The notes below the pieces were generated by a model, which was not told the DNA's origin, ran no database searches, and worked only from the letters and a program-made list of their open reading frames with translations. The position numbers were made by a program, and so were the translations under genes. Of a DNA stretch of 64,000 bases, positions 20,827 through 28,528 are shown in pieces; position 1 is the first letter of the stretch; every line of letters starts with the position of its first letter. The stretch spans positions 1-64,000 of the forward strand of contig NZ_JAPSJL010000012.1 of assembly GCF_031178195.1 (NCBI RefSeq), in the 5' to 3' direction. This DNA is from Zhihengliuella sp. (lineage in GTDB: Bacteria > Actinomycetota > Actinomycetes > Actinomycetales > Micrococcaceae).

Positions 20827-22427
20827 GCGGAGGCCTCTCGGTGTTGGCGGAGCTGGAGTGCGATGTCGAAGTCCGCCTTCGCGGGCCGCTCTGCTCCCCG
20901 GAGGTCGGCGATGGTCCAGCCGATCCGCAGGACGCGGTCGATCCCCCGGGCTGAGAGCCAGCCATGCTCTGCGGCCCGGTTGATCTGAGCCGTCTCCCTC
21001 GGCTGCGGCGCCAGCTCGGTCCGCAGCAGCCGCCCCGGGATCTCCCCGTTGTGGGAGAGGCCGTAGCGTTCGAGGCGCTGCGCCTGCCGGCAGCGTGCAG
21101 CCGCCACGCGTGCGGCGATGTCCGCACTGGACTCCGGCGTCGGCCCTGACGTGAGCTGAGTGGGCGGGACCCGGGGGACGTTGATCTGCAGGTCGATCCG
21201 GTCCAGGAGCGGTCCCGAGAGCCGGGACAGATAGCGGCGGCGGGCCAGCGCAGTGCACTCGCAGTCGTGGCCCGGCGAACCGGTCCGGCCGCACGGGCAG
21301 AGATTCGCGGCGAGGACCAGCTGGAACCGGGCGGGGTAGGTCGCCGCGCCTCCGGAGCGATGCAGGGTCAGCTCACCGGCCTCGAGGGGTTGCCGAAGGG
21401 CGTCGAGAACCTTCGCCGGGAACTCCGGGGCCTCGTCGAGGAACAGGACTCCGCGGTGGGCGCGGCTGGCCGCACCCGGATGCGGGACGCCGCTGCCGCC
21501 TCCAATGAGGGCGGCCATGGTCGTGTTGTGGTGGGGTGCCTCGAGCGGCGGCCGGCGCATCAGCGCGCTGATCGCTCCCCGACCGTGGAGGGAGTGGATG
21601 GCCGTCACCTCGAGCGCCTGCGCATCATCGAGGTCCGGCAGGATCCCCGGCAGGCGTTCGGCCAGCATGGTCTTGCCTGCGCCGGGCTCGCCGCTGAGCA
21701 GCACGTGGTGGCCGCCGGCGGCGGCGACCTCCAGCGCGTAGCGCGCCAGGCCCTGGCCCCGGACATCGGCGAAGTCGGGCCGGGAGCTGTCCCGCGCTGC
21801 GGCCCGCCGAGCTGCGTCCTTCCCGGTCGAGCCGTCGCTGCCCGTCGACGGATCGTGGCGCGCCGAGCCGCTCGCGACCGCACCGTGCCCTGCCCCGTGA
21901 CGGACCAGCAGGCTCGTGTCGACCCCGAGGTGCGCGAGCAGCTCGCCGGCGTGCTCGAAGGCGCGCACGTCGACCCCGGGCACGAGCCGGGCCTCGTGGA
22001 GGTTCGCGCCCGGCACGACCACGCGCCGGATACCGTGCGCGGCCGCCGCCAGCACGGCCGGCAGGACGCCGGCGACGGGCCGGATCGTCCCGTCCAGCCC
22101 CAGCTCGCCGATGAACGCCGCGTCCGGCACGACGGGGATGGCACCGTCTGCGCTGAGAGCGGCGACCAGGATCGCGAGGTCGAGCCCGGAGCCGCGTTTG
22201 GGCAGCGCGGCGGGCAGGAGGTTCACGGTGATCCGGCGCGGGCTCAGCGGCAGGCCGGTGTTCCGGGCCGCCGACCGGATGCGGTCGCGGCTCTCGGCCA
22301 GAGCCGCGTCGGGCAGTCCGAGCAGGACGAAAGCCGGTAGGCCACCGCCGATGTCTGCCTCGACCTCGACGACATCGCCCTGCAGTCCCGTCAGCGTGAT
22401 CCCGAGGGCCCGGCCGAGAGCGCTCAT
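20823..22427 (-). CDS. comM: ComM-like Mg-chelatase-family AAA+ ATPase
   Basis: A 534-residue protein of the YifB/ComM family. The N-terminal domain (DVVEVEADIGGGLPAFVLLGLPD) resembles the Lon-like fold, the central AAA+ module has Walker A SGEPGAGKTMLAERLPG and Walker B LFLDEAPEF, and a C-terminal chelatase-associated domain has cysteines in LCPCGRTGSPGHDCEC. ComM is a hexameric branch-migration helicase that helps integrate transforming DNA. The gene overlaps yraN and dprA by 4 nt on each side, forming yraN-comM-dprA. Confidence 0.93.
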   Translation of the reverse strand: MSALGRALGITLTGLQGDVVEVEADIGGGLPAFVLLGLPDAALAESRDRIRSAARNTGLPLSPRRITVNLLPAALPKRGSGLDLAILVAALSADGAIPVVPDAAFIGELGLDGTIRPVAGVLPAVLAAAAHGIRRVVVPGANLHEARLVPGVDVRAFEHAGELLAHLGVDTSLLVRHGAGHGAVASGSARHDPSTGSDGSTGKDAARRAAARDSSRPDFADVRGQGLARYALEVAAAGGHHVLLSGEPGAGKTMLAERLPGILPDLDDAQALEVTAIHSLHGRGAISALMRRPPLEAPHHNTTMAALIGGGSGVPHPGAASRAHRGVLFLDEAPEFPAKVLDALRQPLEAGELTLHRSGGAATYPARFQLVLAANLCPCGRTGSPGHDCECTALARRRYLSRLSGPLLDRIDLQINVPRVPPTQLTSGPTPESSADIAARVAAARCRQAQRLERYGLSHNGEIPGRLLRTELAPQPRETAQINRAAEHGWLSARGIDRVLRIGWTIADLRGAERPAKADFDIALQLRQHREASA

Positions 22428-22780
22428 GCGCCCACGCCCCGGTAGTGGTCCAGCCGGTACCCGTCGGCGTCGAAGACGATGGCGACGACGTCCACCCGCA
22501 GGTCGGCCCCGCGGCGCCCGTGCCTGCGCTGCCATTCCCAGGCGAGGCGGTGGAGCCGGACGAGCTTGGCTCCCGCCACCGCCTCGGCACCGTGTCCATA
22601 GCGGTGCGAGGTGCGGGCCTTGACCTCCACGGCCACGTCCGTGCCGCCGTCGTGGGCGAGGATGTCGAGCTCTCCCCGCCGGCTGCGCCAGTTGCGGTCG
22701 ACGACTTCGAGCCCGACCTGGCGCAGGTAGTCGGCGGCGAGAGCCTCTCCGCGGGCCCCGATGTCCTGATGGTGTGTCAT
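22424..22780 (-). CDS. yraN: YraN-family (UPF0102) endonuclease-fold protein
   Basis: A 118-residue protein of the UPF0102 family. It has the restriction-endonuclease-like core GARGEALAADYLRQVG, RRGELDILAHDG and VAVEVKARTSHRYG (E, D and E-x-K positions). Its cellular role is unsettled; it is often beside comM-dprA and thought to act in DNA processing. GGAGG lies 5 nt before the ATG. A terminator just upstream separates it from the DUF2469 transcript. Confidence 0.92.
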   Translation of the reverse strand: MTHHQDIGARGEALAADYLRQVGLEVVDRNWRSRRGELDILAHDGGTDVAVEVKARTSHRYGHGAEAVAGAKLVRLHRLAWEWQRRHGRRGADLRVDVVAIVFDADGYRLDHYRGVGA

Positions 22781-22814
22781 GAGTACCTCCGACCCCAGCG
22801 TGGCCGGAAACGGA

Positions 22815-22843
22815 AGGACCCCGATCCGGTGGATCGGGGTCCT
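22815..22843 (-). terminator. Terminator after the DUF2469 gene
   Basis: A perfect 13-bp stem, AGGACCCCGATCC at 22815-22827 with its complement at 22831-22843, has a tight 3-nt loop. It lies 48 nt after the DUF2469 stop and before yraN on the minus strand. Confidence 0.85.
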
Positions 22844-22890
22844 GGGGACTGCGGCGTGCGCGCGGAGCGCTGTGGAGGACGAGTGGAGCG

Positions 22891-23217
22891 TCAGGCCCCG
22901 TCCATCCCCGTCGCCTTGGGCACGGTCAGCTCGTCGTGGGCGAGCTCCTCGACGTTCACGTCCTTGAACGTGATCACGCGGACCTGCTTCACGAACCGGG
23001 CGGTGCGGTAGACGTCCCAGACCCACGCGTCCTGCAGCGTCACGTCGAAGTACACCTCGCCGTCGGCCGAGCGCGGCGAGACGTCGACCTGGTTGGCCAG
23101 GTAGAAGCGCCGCTCGGTCTCGACGACGTAGCTGAAGAGGTTCACCACGTCGCGGTACTCGCGGTAGAGCTGCAACTCCATGTCGGTCTCGTAGTTCTCG
23201 AGGTCTTCTGCGCTCAT
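22891..23217 (-). CDS. DUF2469 domain protein
   Basis: A 108-residue acidic protein of the actinobacterial DUF2469 family, recognised by the conserved start MSAEDLENYETDMELQLYRE and the segment FSYVVETERRFYLAN. Function is unknown, but the gene is almost always between rnhB and yraN in actinobacteria, as here. The start at 23217 has AGGAGG 4 nt upstream; an in-frame GTG farther up would add 18 atypical residues. Confidence 0.93.
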   Translation of the reverse strand: MSAEDLENYETDMELQLYREYRDVVNLFSYVVETERRFYLANQVDVSPRSADGEVYFDVTLQDAWVWDVYRTARFVKQVRVITFKDVNVEELAHDELTVPKATGMDGA

Positions 23218-23289
23218 TTTCCCTCCTGGTTGAACGGCTATTGTCCCCCACCGCGTGGCCGCGGCGCGCATGCCCGGTGCGTCGGGCGG

Positions 23290-24000
23290 TCAGACCAGGC
23301 GCCAGCTGCGGCGGTGGCGTGGGCTCGGCCCGTGCTCGCGCAGGGCGGCGCGATGCGCTTCCGTGCCGTAGCCCTTGTTCTCGGCCCAGCAGAAGTGCGG
23401 CTCGTCCCGGTGGTACTGCACCATGAGCCGGTCGCGCTCGACCTTGGCCAGCACCGAGGCCGCCGCGACGCTGAGGCACGCGAGGTCGGCCTTGATCCGG
23501 GTGCTGACGCGCGGGAACGCTCGGCCGGGATCGGCACCCTCCGGAGCCACGGTCAGGGCGGCCTCGAAGAGGCTGGTCTGCGGTTTCGGGCTGAGCCAGT
23601 CGTAGTTGCCGTCCACGAGGACGACGTCGGGCCGGTGGACGGCGCTGGCGGCCTCGAGGGCCCGGCGCCCGGCGAGTCCGACGGCGGCCGAGAGGCCGAC
23701 GTCGTCGATCTCGCCCGGGCTGGCGTGGCCGACGCCCCAGCCGAGCGACCACTCACGAATCGGCTCCACGAGCGCCTCGCGGGCGGCGGCCGTGAGCAGC
23801 TTGCTGTCGCGCGGGCCCTCGAGCAGCACGGCGACGGCGGGGTCCACCACGACGACGCCCACGGTGACCGGGCCGGCCAGGGCACCCCGGCCGACCTCGT
23901 CGCAACCGGCCACGAGCCTCTCGCCCGCGCCCAGCAGGCCGGTCTCGACGCGCAGGTCGGGCGCCGTGGCGGTCCTCGGCGGGCTGACGGTCCGCGGCAC
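23290..24000 (-). CDS. rnhB: Ribonuclease HII
   Basis: A 236-residue RNase HII that removes misincorporated ribonucleotides and RNA primers from DNA. The signature GCDEVGRGALAGPV supplies the catalytic Asp-Glu, and further acidic residues lie in VLVDGNYDW and the later KVERDRLM region. The GTG start at 24000 is 1 nt after the lepB stop, so the gene is read through from the signal peptidase operon. Confidence 0.96.
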   Translation of the reverse strand: MPRTVSPPRTATAPDLRVETGLLGAGERLVAGCDEVGRGALAGPVTVGVVVVDPAVAVLLEGPRDSKLLTAAAREALVEPIREWSLGWGVGHASPGEIDDVGLSAAVGLAGRRALEAASAVHRPDVVLVDGNYDWLSPKPQTSLFEAALTVAPEGADPGRAFPRVSTRIKADLACLSVAAASVLAKVERDRLMVQYHRDEPHFCWAENKGYGTEAHRAALREHGPSPRHRRSWRLV

Positions 24001-24001
24001 C

Positions 24002-24754
24002 CTAGCGGCCCCCGCCCTCGTGCCCGACGCCGGTGGCCGGACGGGACGGCTCGCCGACCCGCGCGAAGACGTCCTCGTCCGTGCTGAGCGGCTGGATCCG
24101 GTCCAGCGGCCACGCGATCGCGACGGCCGTGCCCTCGACGTCCTCGATGTCGATGAACCCGGCGCCGCGGTCGTGGTGGTAGCGCGAGTCGGCGGAGGCG
24201 TCGCGGTGGTCTCCCATCACCCAGATCTTCCCCTCGGGGACGGTCACGGCGAACGGCAGATCGGACGGAGCCGCACCCTCGCTGACGTAGGACTCGTCGA
24301 TCGCGGTGCCGTTGACCTCGACCCGCCCCTCGGTCCCACAGCAGCTCACGGTGTCCCCGGGCAGTCCGATGACCCGCTTGACGAGGTGCTGGCTGGCCAG
24401 GTCCGGTGCCAGCCCGACGAAGACGAGCGCGTCCTGGAGCGGGTTCTGCTGGACCACCGGGGCCGGGCCGAGCCATCCGAGCTCGTCCTGGAAGACGACG
24501 ACGTCGCCGCGGGCGAGCTCGAAGGGGCCGGGCACCATGAGGTTCACGAAGATGCGGTCGTTGATCTCCAGCGTCGGCTCCATGGAACCGGAGGGGATGT
24601 AGAAAGCGCGGAAGAAGAACGTCTTGATGATGAAGGAGATCACCAGGGCAGCGCCGACGATCAGGAGGACCTCGCGGAGCCAGGCCCAACGTCCGGGACG
24701 GTTCCGGCCGGGGTCCCGTCCGGGCGATGCCGCCGCGGCTGCGTTCTCGTTCAC
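24002..24754 (-). CDS. lepB: Type I signal peptidase (first copy)
   Basis: A 250-residue membrane-bound serine peptidase that removes signal peptides from exported proteins. A basic N-terminus and one transmembrane helix (about 27-45) precede the catalytic Ser57 in PSGSMEPTL; the general base is Lys126 in VKRVIGLPGD; the C-terminal box is VMGDHRDAS. It lies 55 nt after a second, shorter lepB paralogue and 1 nt before rnhB. Confidence 0.95.
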   Translation of the reverse strand: MNENAAAAASPGRDPGRNRPGRWAWLREVLLIVGAALVISFIIKTFFFRAFYIPSGSMEPTLEINDRIFVNLMVPGPFELARGDVVVFQDELGWLGPAPVVQQNPLQDALVFVGLAPDLASQHLVKRVIGLPGDTVSCCGTEGRVEVNGTAIDESYVSEGAAPSDLPFAVTVPEGKIWVMGDHRDASADSRYHHDRGAGFIDIEDVEGTAVAIAWPLDRIQPLSTDEDVFARVGEPSRPATGVGHEGGGR

Positions 24755-24809
24755 GACTGTCCTTCCGAATCCGTTCCGCCGGCGCTGGCGCCGGCTCTGG
24801 CAACTCTAG

Positions 24810-25484
24810 TCACTGCTGCGTGCCCTGCGCGTCGGATCCGAGCCGCCCGCCGCGCTCCGGCGGCCAGACGATCCGATCCACCCGGCCGACCACGCGCTCC
24901 ACCGGGATCACGCCCCCGCCCGGGGCTCCGAGCAAAGCCCGGGAGTCGGTCGAGTCCGACCGGTGGTCGCCCATGACCCAGATCCGGCCGTCGGGCACCG
25001 TGACGTCGAACGCCGTCGTGCTCGGTGCGTCCCCCGGATGCAGGTAGGGCTCGCGGACTGGCTCGCCGTTGCGCACCAGGCGGCCGTCGGCGTCGCAGCA
25101 GACCACGTGATCGCCGGGCGCGCCGACGACGCGCTTGACGAAGTAGTCGTTGCCGCCGGCGAGTCGCAGCCCCTCGACGAGGTCGCGGACGACGTCGGGC
25201 GAGCGGTACGGCGCCAGCGTGCCGGTCCCGTCGAAGACGACGACGTCTCCGGCCTCGGGGGCGCCGCCGGCGTAGGCCAGCCGGTTGACCAGAAGCCCGT
25301 CGCCGGGACGCAGGGCAGGGGTCATCGACGCGGAGTCGATGTAGAAGAAGTCCACGACGGTCGCCCGCAGGAGCAGGGCGATGACCGCGGCGGCGGCGAG
25401 GACGGGGACGACGAAGCGCCAGTCCCGCGAACGGGACCGGCGCTTCGCGTGGCCCCGCGCGGGGGCCGTGGAGGAGTCGAGCAA
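24810..25484 (-). CDS. lepB: Type I signal peptidase (second copy)
   Basis: A 224-residue paralogue of the adjacent signal peptidase. The basic segment RGHAKRRSRSR precedes one membrane helix (about 24-44), then catalytic Ser53 in IDSASMTPALRPGD and Lys117 in FVKRVVGAPGD, with VMGDHRSDS near the end. Both active-site residues are intact. The start is uncertain: TTG 25484, 13 nt after rplS, is the first reasonable codon and has only a weak ribosome binding site. Two tandem copies suggest gene duplication with different substrate preference. Confidence 0.88.
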   Translation of the reverse strand: MLDSSTAPARGHAKRRSRSRDWRFVVPVLAAAAVIALLLRATVVDFFYIDSASMTPALRPGDGLLVNRLAYAGGAPEAGDVVVFDGTGTLAPYRSPDVVRDLVEGLRLAGGNDYFVKRVVGAPGDHVVCCDADGRLVRNGEPVREPYLHPGDAPSTTAFDVTVPDGRIWVMGDHRSDSTDSRALLGAPGGGVIPVERVVGRVDRIVWPPERGGRLGSDAQGTQQ

Positions 25485-25497
25485 GACCGGTTCGGGC

Positions 25498-25857
25498 CTA
25501 CTTGCCGGCGCTGAAGTCGCGCTTCTCCTTGATGCGGGCAGCCTTGCCGTGGCGGTCGCGCATGTAGTACAGCTTCGCGCGGCGGACGTCGCCGCGGCTG
25601 ACGAGCTCGATCTTCTCGATGACCGGCGTGTGCACCGGGAAGGTGCGCTCCACGCCGACGCCGAAGGAGACCTTGCGGACCGTGAAGGTCTCGCCCACGC
25701 CGCTGCCCTGGCGGCCCAGGACGAAGCCCTGGAAGACCTGGACACGGGTGTTCTTGCCTTCGACGATGTTGACGTGCACCTTGACGTTGTCGCCCGGGCG
25801 GAAGTCCGGGACGTCGCTGCGCAGGGATGCCGCGTTGACGGAATCGAGGATGTTCAT
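25498..25857 (-). CDS. rplS: 50S ribosomal protein L19
   Basis: A 119-residue L19, at the interface of the large and small subunits. It begins [20 protein letters not shown] and contains the typical [19 protein letters not shown] and [16 protein letters not shown] segments. GGAG is 7 nt before the ATG. It heads rplS-lepB-lepB-rnhB, with a leader of roughly 170 nt if the extended -10 element near 26035 is its promoter. Confidence 0.97.
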   Translation of the reverse strand: MNILDSVNAASLRSDVPDFRPGDNVKVHVNIVEGKNTRVQVFQGFVLGRQGSGVGETFTVRKVSFGVGVERTFPVHTPVIEKIELVSRGDVRRAKLYYMRDRHGKAARIKEKRDFSAGK

Positions 25858-26034
25858 ATCGCTTCTCCTTCGATGGACGCCGCAGGTCATCCACCGTGGA
25901 CGCGGTCCGCAGCCGCTGACGCGGGAATGCGGGGACCGGAGGTGTTCGCGCCGGACGCGGGTTGGGCGTCCGGGTCCTGACTGTTGGTCGGCTCCCCCTG
26001 CGGCAGGAGGCCGGCCCAGTAGGCACGGAGCACC

Positions 26035-26043
26035 ATTATTCCA
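26035..26043 (-). promoter_or_regulatory. Candidate extended -10 promoter of rplS
   Basis: Minus-strand TGGAATAAT followed by GGT matches an extended -10 (TGn plus a 5-of-6 hexamer). It stands out in a GC-rich region, 178 nt before rplS. The same TGGNATAATGGT string occurs upstream of rpsP. No convincing -35 is seen, which is tolerated by extended -10 promoters. Confidence 0.45.
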
Positions 26044-26088
26044 CAACCGGGCGCGGGATGCGGCCAGCCGTGACGAGGGCGGAGCCCG

Positions 26089-26964
26089 CTACTCGGCGTG
26101 AGGCTGCACACCCTCCGCGCCGACGTGGAAGCCGAGTTCGTCCAGCAAGGCGCGGTCCGCCCGGTCCAGGGACTCCGGGTCGAGTTCGAGGACGAGGTCG
26201 GGACGCCGGTCGGCGGTCCGGCGGAGCTGCTGGTCGCGACGCCAGCGCGCGATGCGGGCGTGGTTGCCGGAGAGCAGGACCTCGGGCACCTCGCGGTCCT
26301 GCCACTGCGCCGGTTTCGTGTAGACGGGATACTCGAGGAGCCCGTCCGAGTGGGACTCCTCGACGAGTGACTCGGGGTTGCCGACGACGCCGGGCAGGAG
26401 TCGGCCGATGGCCTCCACCATCGCCAGGACGGCCACCTCTCCCCCGTTGAGGACGTAGTCGCCCAGGCTCACGGGGCGGACATCGAAGCGGTCCTCGGCC
26501 CACTCGATGACGCGCTCGTCGATGCCCTCGTAGCGTCCGCACGCGAACACCAGGTGGCGGCGCTCGGCGAGGTCGTAGGCCATCGCCTGGTTGAAGACGG
26601 CGCCGGCGGGCGAGGGGACGATCAGCACCGGACGCTCGGGCGGCTCGGCGTCGGACGCCGGCGTCTCCGCGCCCTCGTCGCCCTCCGCTGCCGCGGCGGC
26701 CGGATCGACGTCGACCGGCCGGGTCGCCAACGGGCCAGACTCATCGATCCGCTCGAGCACCTCGGACCACGGCTGCGCCTTCATGACCATGCCGGCACCG
26801 CCCCCGTAGGGGGTGTCGTCGACGGTGCGGTGCCGGTCGTAGGTGTGGTCGCGGAGGTCGTGCACGGCGAGGTCGATGAGCCCGTCCCGGCGGGCCTTGC
26901 CGATGAGGGACAGGTCCAGTGCGGCCAGGTACTCGGGGAAGATGCTGACGACGTCGATCCGCAC
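26089..26964 (-). CDS. trmD: tRNA (guanine-N1)-methyltransferase
   Basis: A 291-residue SPOUT methyltransferase that makes m1G37 in tRNAs reading CNN codons, preventing frameshifts. It begins [13 protein letters not shown] and carries [14 protein letters not shown], the cofactor-knot motifs [13 protein letters not shown] and [13 protein letters not shown]. An acidic, alanine-rich insertion of about 35 residues (near 85-120) lies between the first and second motifs, which adds to the usual length of about 250. It starts with GTG 1 nt after rimM, a conserved pairing. Confidence 0.96.
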   Translation of the reverse strand: MRIDVVSIFPEYLAALDLSLIGKARRDGLIDLAVHDLRDHTYDRHRTVDDTPYGGGAGMVMKAQPWSEVLERIDESGPLATRPVDVDPAAAAAEGDEGAETPASDAEPPERPVLIVPSPAGAVFNQAMAYDLAERRHLVFACGRYEGIDERVIEWAEDRFDVRPVSLGDYVLNGGEVAVLAMVEAIGRLLPGVVGNPESLVEESHSDGLLEYPVYTKPAQWQDREVPEVLLSGNHARIARWRRDQQLRRTADRRPDLVLELDPESLDRADRALLDELGFHVGAEGVQPHAE

Positions 26965-26965
26965 C

Positions 26966-27499
26966 CTAGCGCTCCTGCCCGCCGCTCGCGCGGTTCACGT
27001 CCAGCAGCCCGGGCGGCGGCGTGGCGACGACCTCCCCGGCGTCGACGTCGACCTCGGGGACGATCTCCTCCACGAACGGCAGGAGCACCTCCTCGCCGTC
27101 GTCCAACTCGACCTCGAGGAGGTCCTGGACGGTGCCGGAGCGCAGACCGGTGACCCGTCCCACGCGCTGCCCGTCGACGACGAGGGCGAGGCCGACCAGT
27201 TCGTGAGCGAACCACTCGTCGCTCTCCTCGGAGTCGGACTCCTCGTCGGCCTCGATGAAGAGGCGTGCACCGCGGAGCTCCTCGGCGCGATTGCGGTCGG
27301 CGACCTCCTCGAACGTCAGCAGCAGGATCTCCTTGTTCCAGCGGGCCCGGGTGAGCGTGAGCGGTCCGTGCTGCTCGGGCTCGACGGCGAACACGCTGCC
27401 GGGGACGAACCGGTCCTCCGGCGCATCGGTCGTGATCTGCACCGTGACCTCGCCGCGGATACCGTGCGGCTTGCCGATGCGTGCCACCTGTAGGCGCAT
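26966..27499 (-). CDS. rimM: 16S rRNA processing / 30S maturation protein RimM
   Basis: A 177-residue RimM with the N-terminal barrel ([20 protein letters not shown]) and C-terminal PRC-barrel ([17 protein letters not shown] through [17 protein letters not shown]). RimM binds S19 and helps mature the 30S head. GAGGAG lies 5 nt upstream of the ATG, and that same GAGGAG is the end of a small upstream reading frame. It forms a unit with trmD. Confidence 0.95.
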   Translation of the reverse strand: MRLQVARIGKPHGIRGEVTVQITTDAPEDRFVPGSVFAVEPEQHGPLTLTRARWNKEILLLTFEEVADRNRAEELRGARLFIEADEESDSEESDEWFAHELVGLALVVDGQRVGRVTGLRSGTVQDLLEVELDDGEEVLLPFVEEIVPEVDVDAGEVVATPPPGLLDVNRASGGQER

Positions 27500-27501
27500 G
27501 A

Positions 27502-27582
27502 CTACTCCTCGTGCTGGGTCTGCTGGTGCTGGGTCTGCTGGTGCTTGGGTGCTGGTCCGTGGGGCGAGACCCGCCGGTCCAT
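27502..27582 (-). CDS. Candidate 26-codon upstream reading frame before rimM
   Basis: An ATG at 27582 opens 26 codons ending in TAG at 27504-27502, 2 nt before the rimM ATG. The second half is a repeated five-residue unit, QQTQH, twice, then Glu-Glu-stop. The GAG GAG codons are the rimM ribosome binding site, so a ribosome translating this frame would cover the rimM start region. No ribosome binding site of its own is visible, so translation is uncertain; it may simply be leader RNA. Confidence 0.25.
   Translation of the reverse strand: MDRRVSPHGPAPKHQQTQHQQTQHEE
27511..27540. repeat. 15-bp tandem repeat in the rimM leader
   Basis: GTGCTGGGTCTGCTG occurs twice head-to-tail (27511-27525 and 27526-27540), and a degenerate third copy follows to about 27555. 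It ends 11 nt before the rimM start. The unit is a multiple of three, so copy change would keep the small upstream frame open. Confidence 0.85.
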
Positions 27583-27609
27583 CCTAGTCGGGAACGGGCG
27601 CCCCGGACG

Positions 27610-27658
27610 CGAGAGGACCCGCACCCCCTGACGATGTCAGTGGGTGCGGGTCCTCTCG
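27610..27658 (-). terminator. Strong terminator between khpA and rimM
   Basis: A 17-bp perfect stem (27610-27626 with 27642-27658) continues, after one mismatch, into a further 5-bp stem with a GAT loop. It starts 22 nt after the khpA stop. It should end the rpsP-khpA transcript and implies that rimM-trmD has its own promoter or depends on read-through. Confidence 0.9.
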
Positions 27659-27679
27659 GAAGGCGGTGCGGCTGACGGC

Positions 27680-27925
27680 CTAGCGGCGTCGGTCGGTGTC
27701 GACCACGTCGACGCGGACGGCTTCGCCGCCCGCGAGGCCGGCGACGACCGTGCGCAGGGCCTTGGCGGTGCGGCCCTGTCGACCGATCACCCGCCCGAGG
27801 TCGTCCGGGGCGACCCGGACCTCGAGCACATCGCCACGTCGGTTCTCGCGGACGGCGACCTCGACCTCATCGGGCGAGTCGACGATCCCGCGGACCAAGT
27901 GGTCGAGGGCCTCAGCCAGCATCAC
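27680..27925 (-). CDS. khpA: KH-domain RNA-binding protein KhpA (UPF0109)
   Basis: An 81-residue single KH domain protein with the GXXG-type loop in VIGRQGRTAKAL. KhpA pairs with KhpB/Jag and binds RNA, affecting cell elongation and division in streptococci. It overlaps rpsP by 1 nt (TAGTG): GTG 27925 is followed directly by ATG 27922, either of which may be the start. Location between rpsP and rimM is conserved. Confidence 0.94.
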   Translation of the reverse strand: MMLAEALDHLVRGIVDSPDEVEVAVRENRRGDVLEVRVAPDDLGRVIGRQGRTAKALRTVVAGLAGGEAVRVDVVDTDRRR

Positions 27926-28344
27926 TACTCGGCCTCGGTGGTCTCAGCCTCGGCGGCCTCCTCGGCCGGAGCCTCGGACTTGTCGGCCTTCGGGGTGATG
28001 GCCTCGGGCAGGATGACCGAGTCCTTCTCCGGGGCGACGTAGGCCTCGGAAGCGACCTTGGTCTTCAGGGTCCCCTCCTGGCCCTCGATGCCCTTGAACT
28101 TCTGCCAGTCGCCGGTGATCTTGAGGATCGCGGCGACCTGCTCGGTCGGCTGGGCGCCGACGGACAGCCAGTACTGGGCCCGCTCGGACTGGACCTCGAT
28201 GAACGAGGGCTCCTCCGTCGGGTGGTACTTGCCGATCTCCTCGATGGCACGGCCATCGCGCTTGTTGCGCGAGTCCATGACGACGATGCGGTAGTACGGG
28301 GCGCGCGTCTTGCCGAAGCGCTTCAGACGAATCTTAACGGCCAC
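27925..28344 (-). CDS. rpsP: 30S ribosomal protein S16
   Basis: A 139-residue S16, a primary assembly protein of the 30S body. The core [20 protein letters not shown] through GDWQKFKG is standard; an acidic, alanine-rich tail of about 40 residues is typical of actinobacterial S16. GTG 28344 is the start (family N-terminus AVKIRLKR); AGGAG lies 11 nt upstream. First gene of rpsP-khpA. Confidence 0.96.
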   Translation of the reverse strand: MAVKIRLKRFGKTRAPYYRIVVMDSRNKRDGRAIEEIGKYHPTEEPSFIEVQSERAQYWLSVGAQPTEQVAAILKITGDWQKFKGIEGQEGTLKTKVASEAYVAPEKDSVILPEAITPKADKSEAPAEEAAEAETTEAE

Positions 28345-28474
28345 TGGTGTGGTCACTCCTGTTTCTAAAGGGGCGAACCGCACACCTCTGCACCGTGGGG
28401 CGGGCCAGCGTGTGGGTTCTCAAGGACGAGATACACGCGCAGTGAGAGGGACCGCGCGGATCAAGTACCCGACC

Positions 28475-28483
28475 ATTATGCCA
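28475..28483 (-). promoter_or_regulatory. Candidate extended -10 promoter of rpsP
   Basis: Minus-strand TGGCATAAT followed by GGT is an extended -10 with a 5-of-6 hexamer, 130 nt upstream of the rpsP GTG. It shares the TGGNATAATGGT string with the rplS upstream region. It lies 45 nt downstream of the ffh stop. Confidence 0.45.
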
Positions 28484-28528
28484 GAGAACCCCCGGCGGGC
28501 GCGAACGGCCGCGGCCGCGCGCCCGCGA

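Noticed and set aside
27511-27555. CRISPR-like or minisatellite array
   Set aside because: Units are directly adjacent with no spacers and only two to three copies, so it is a short tandem repeat, not CRISPR.
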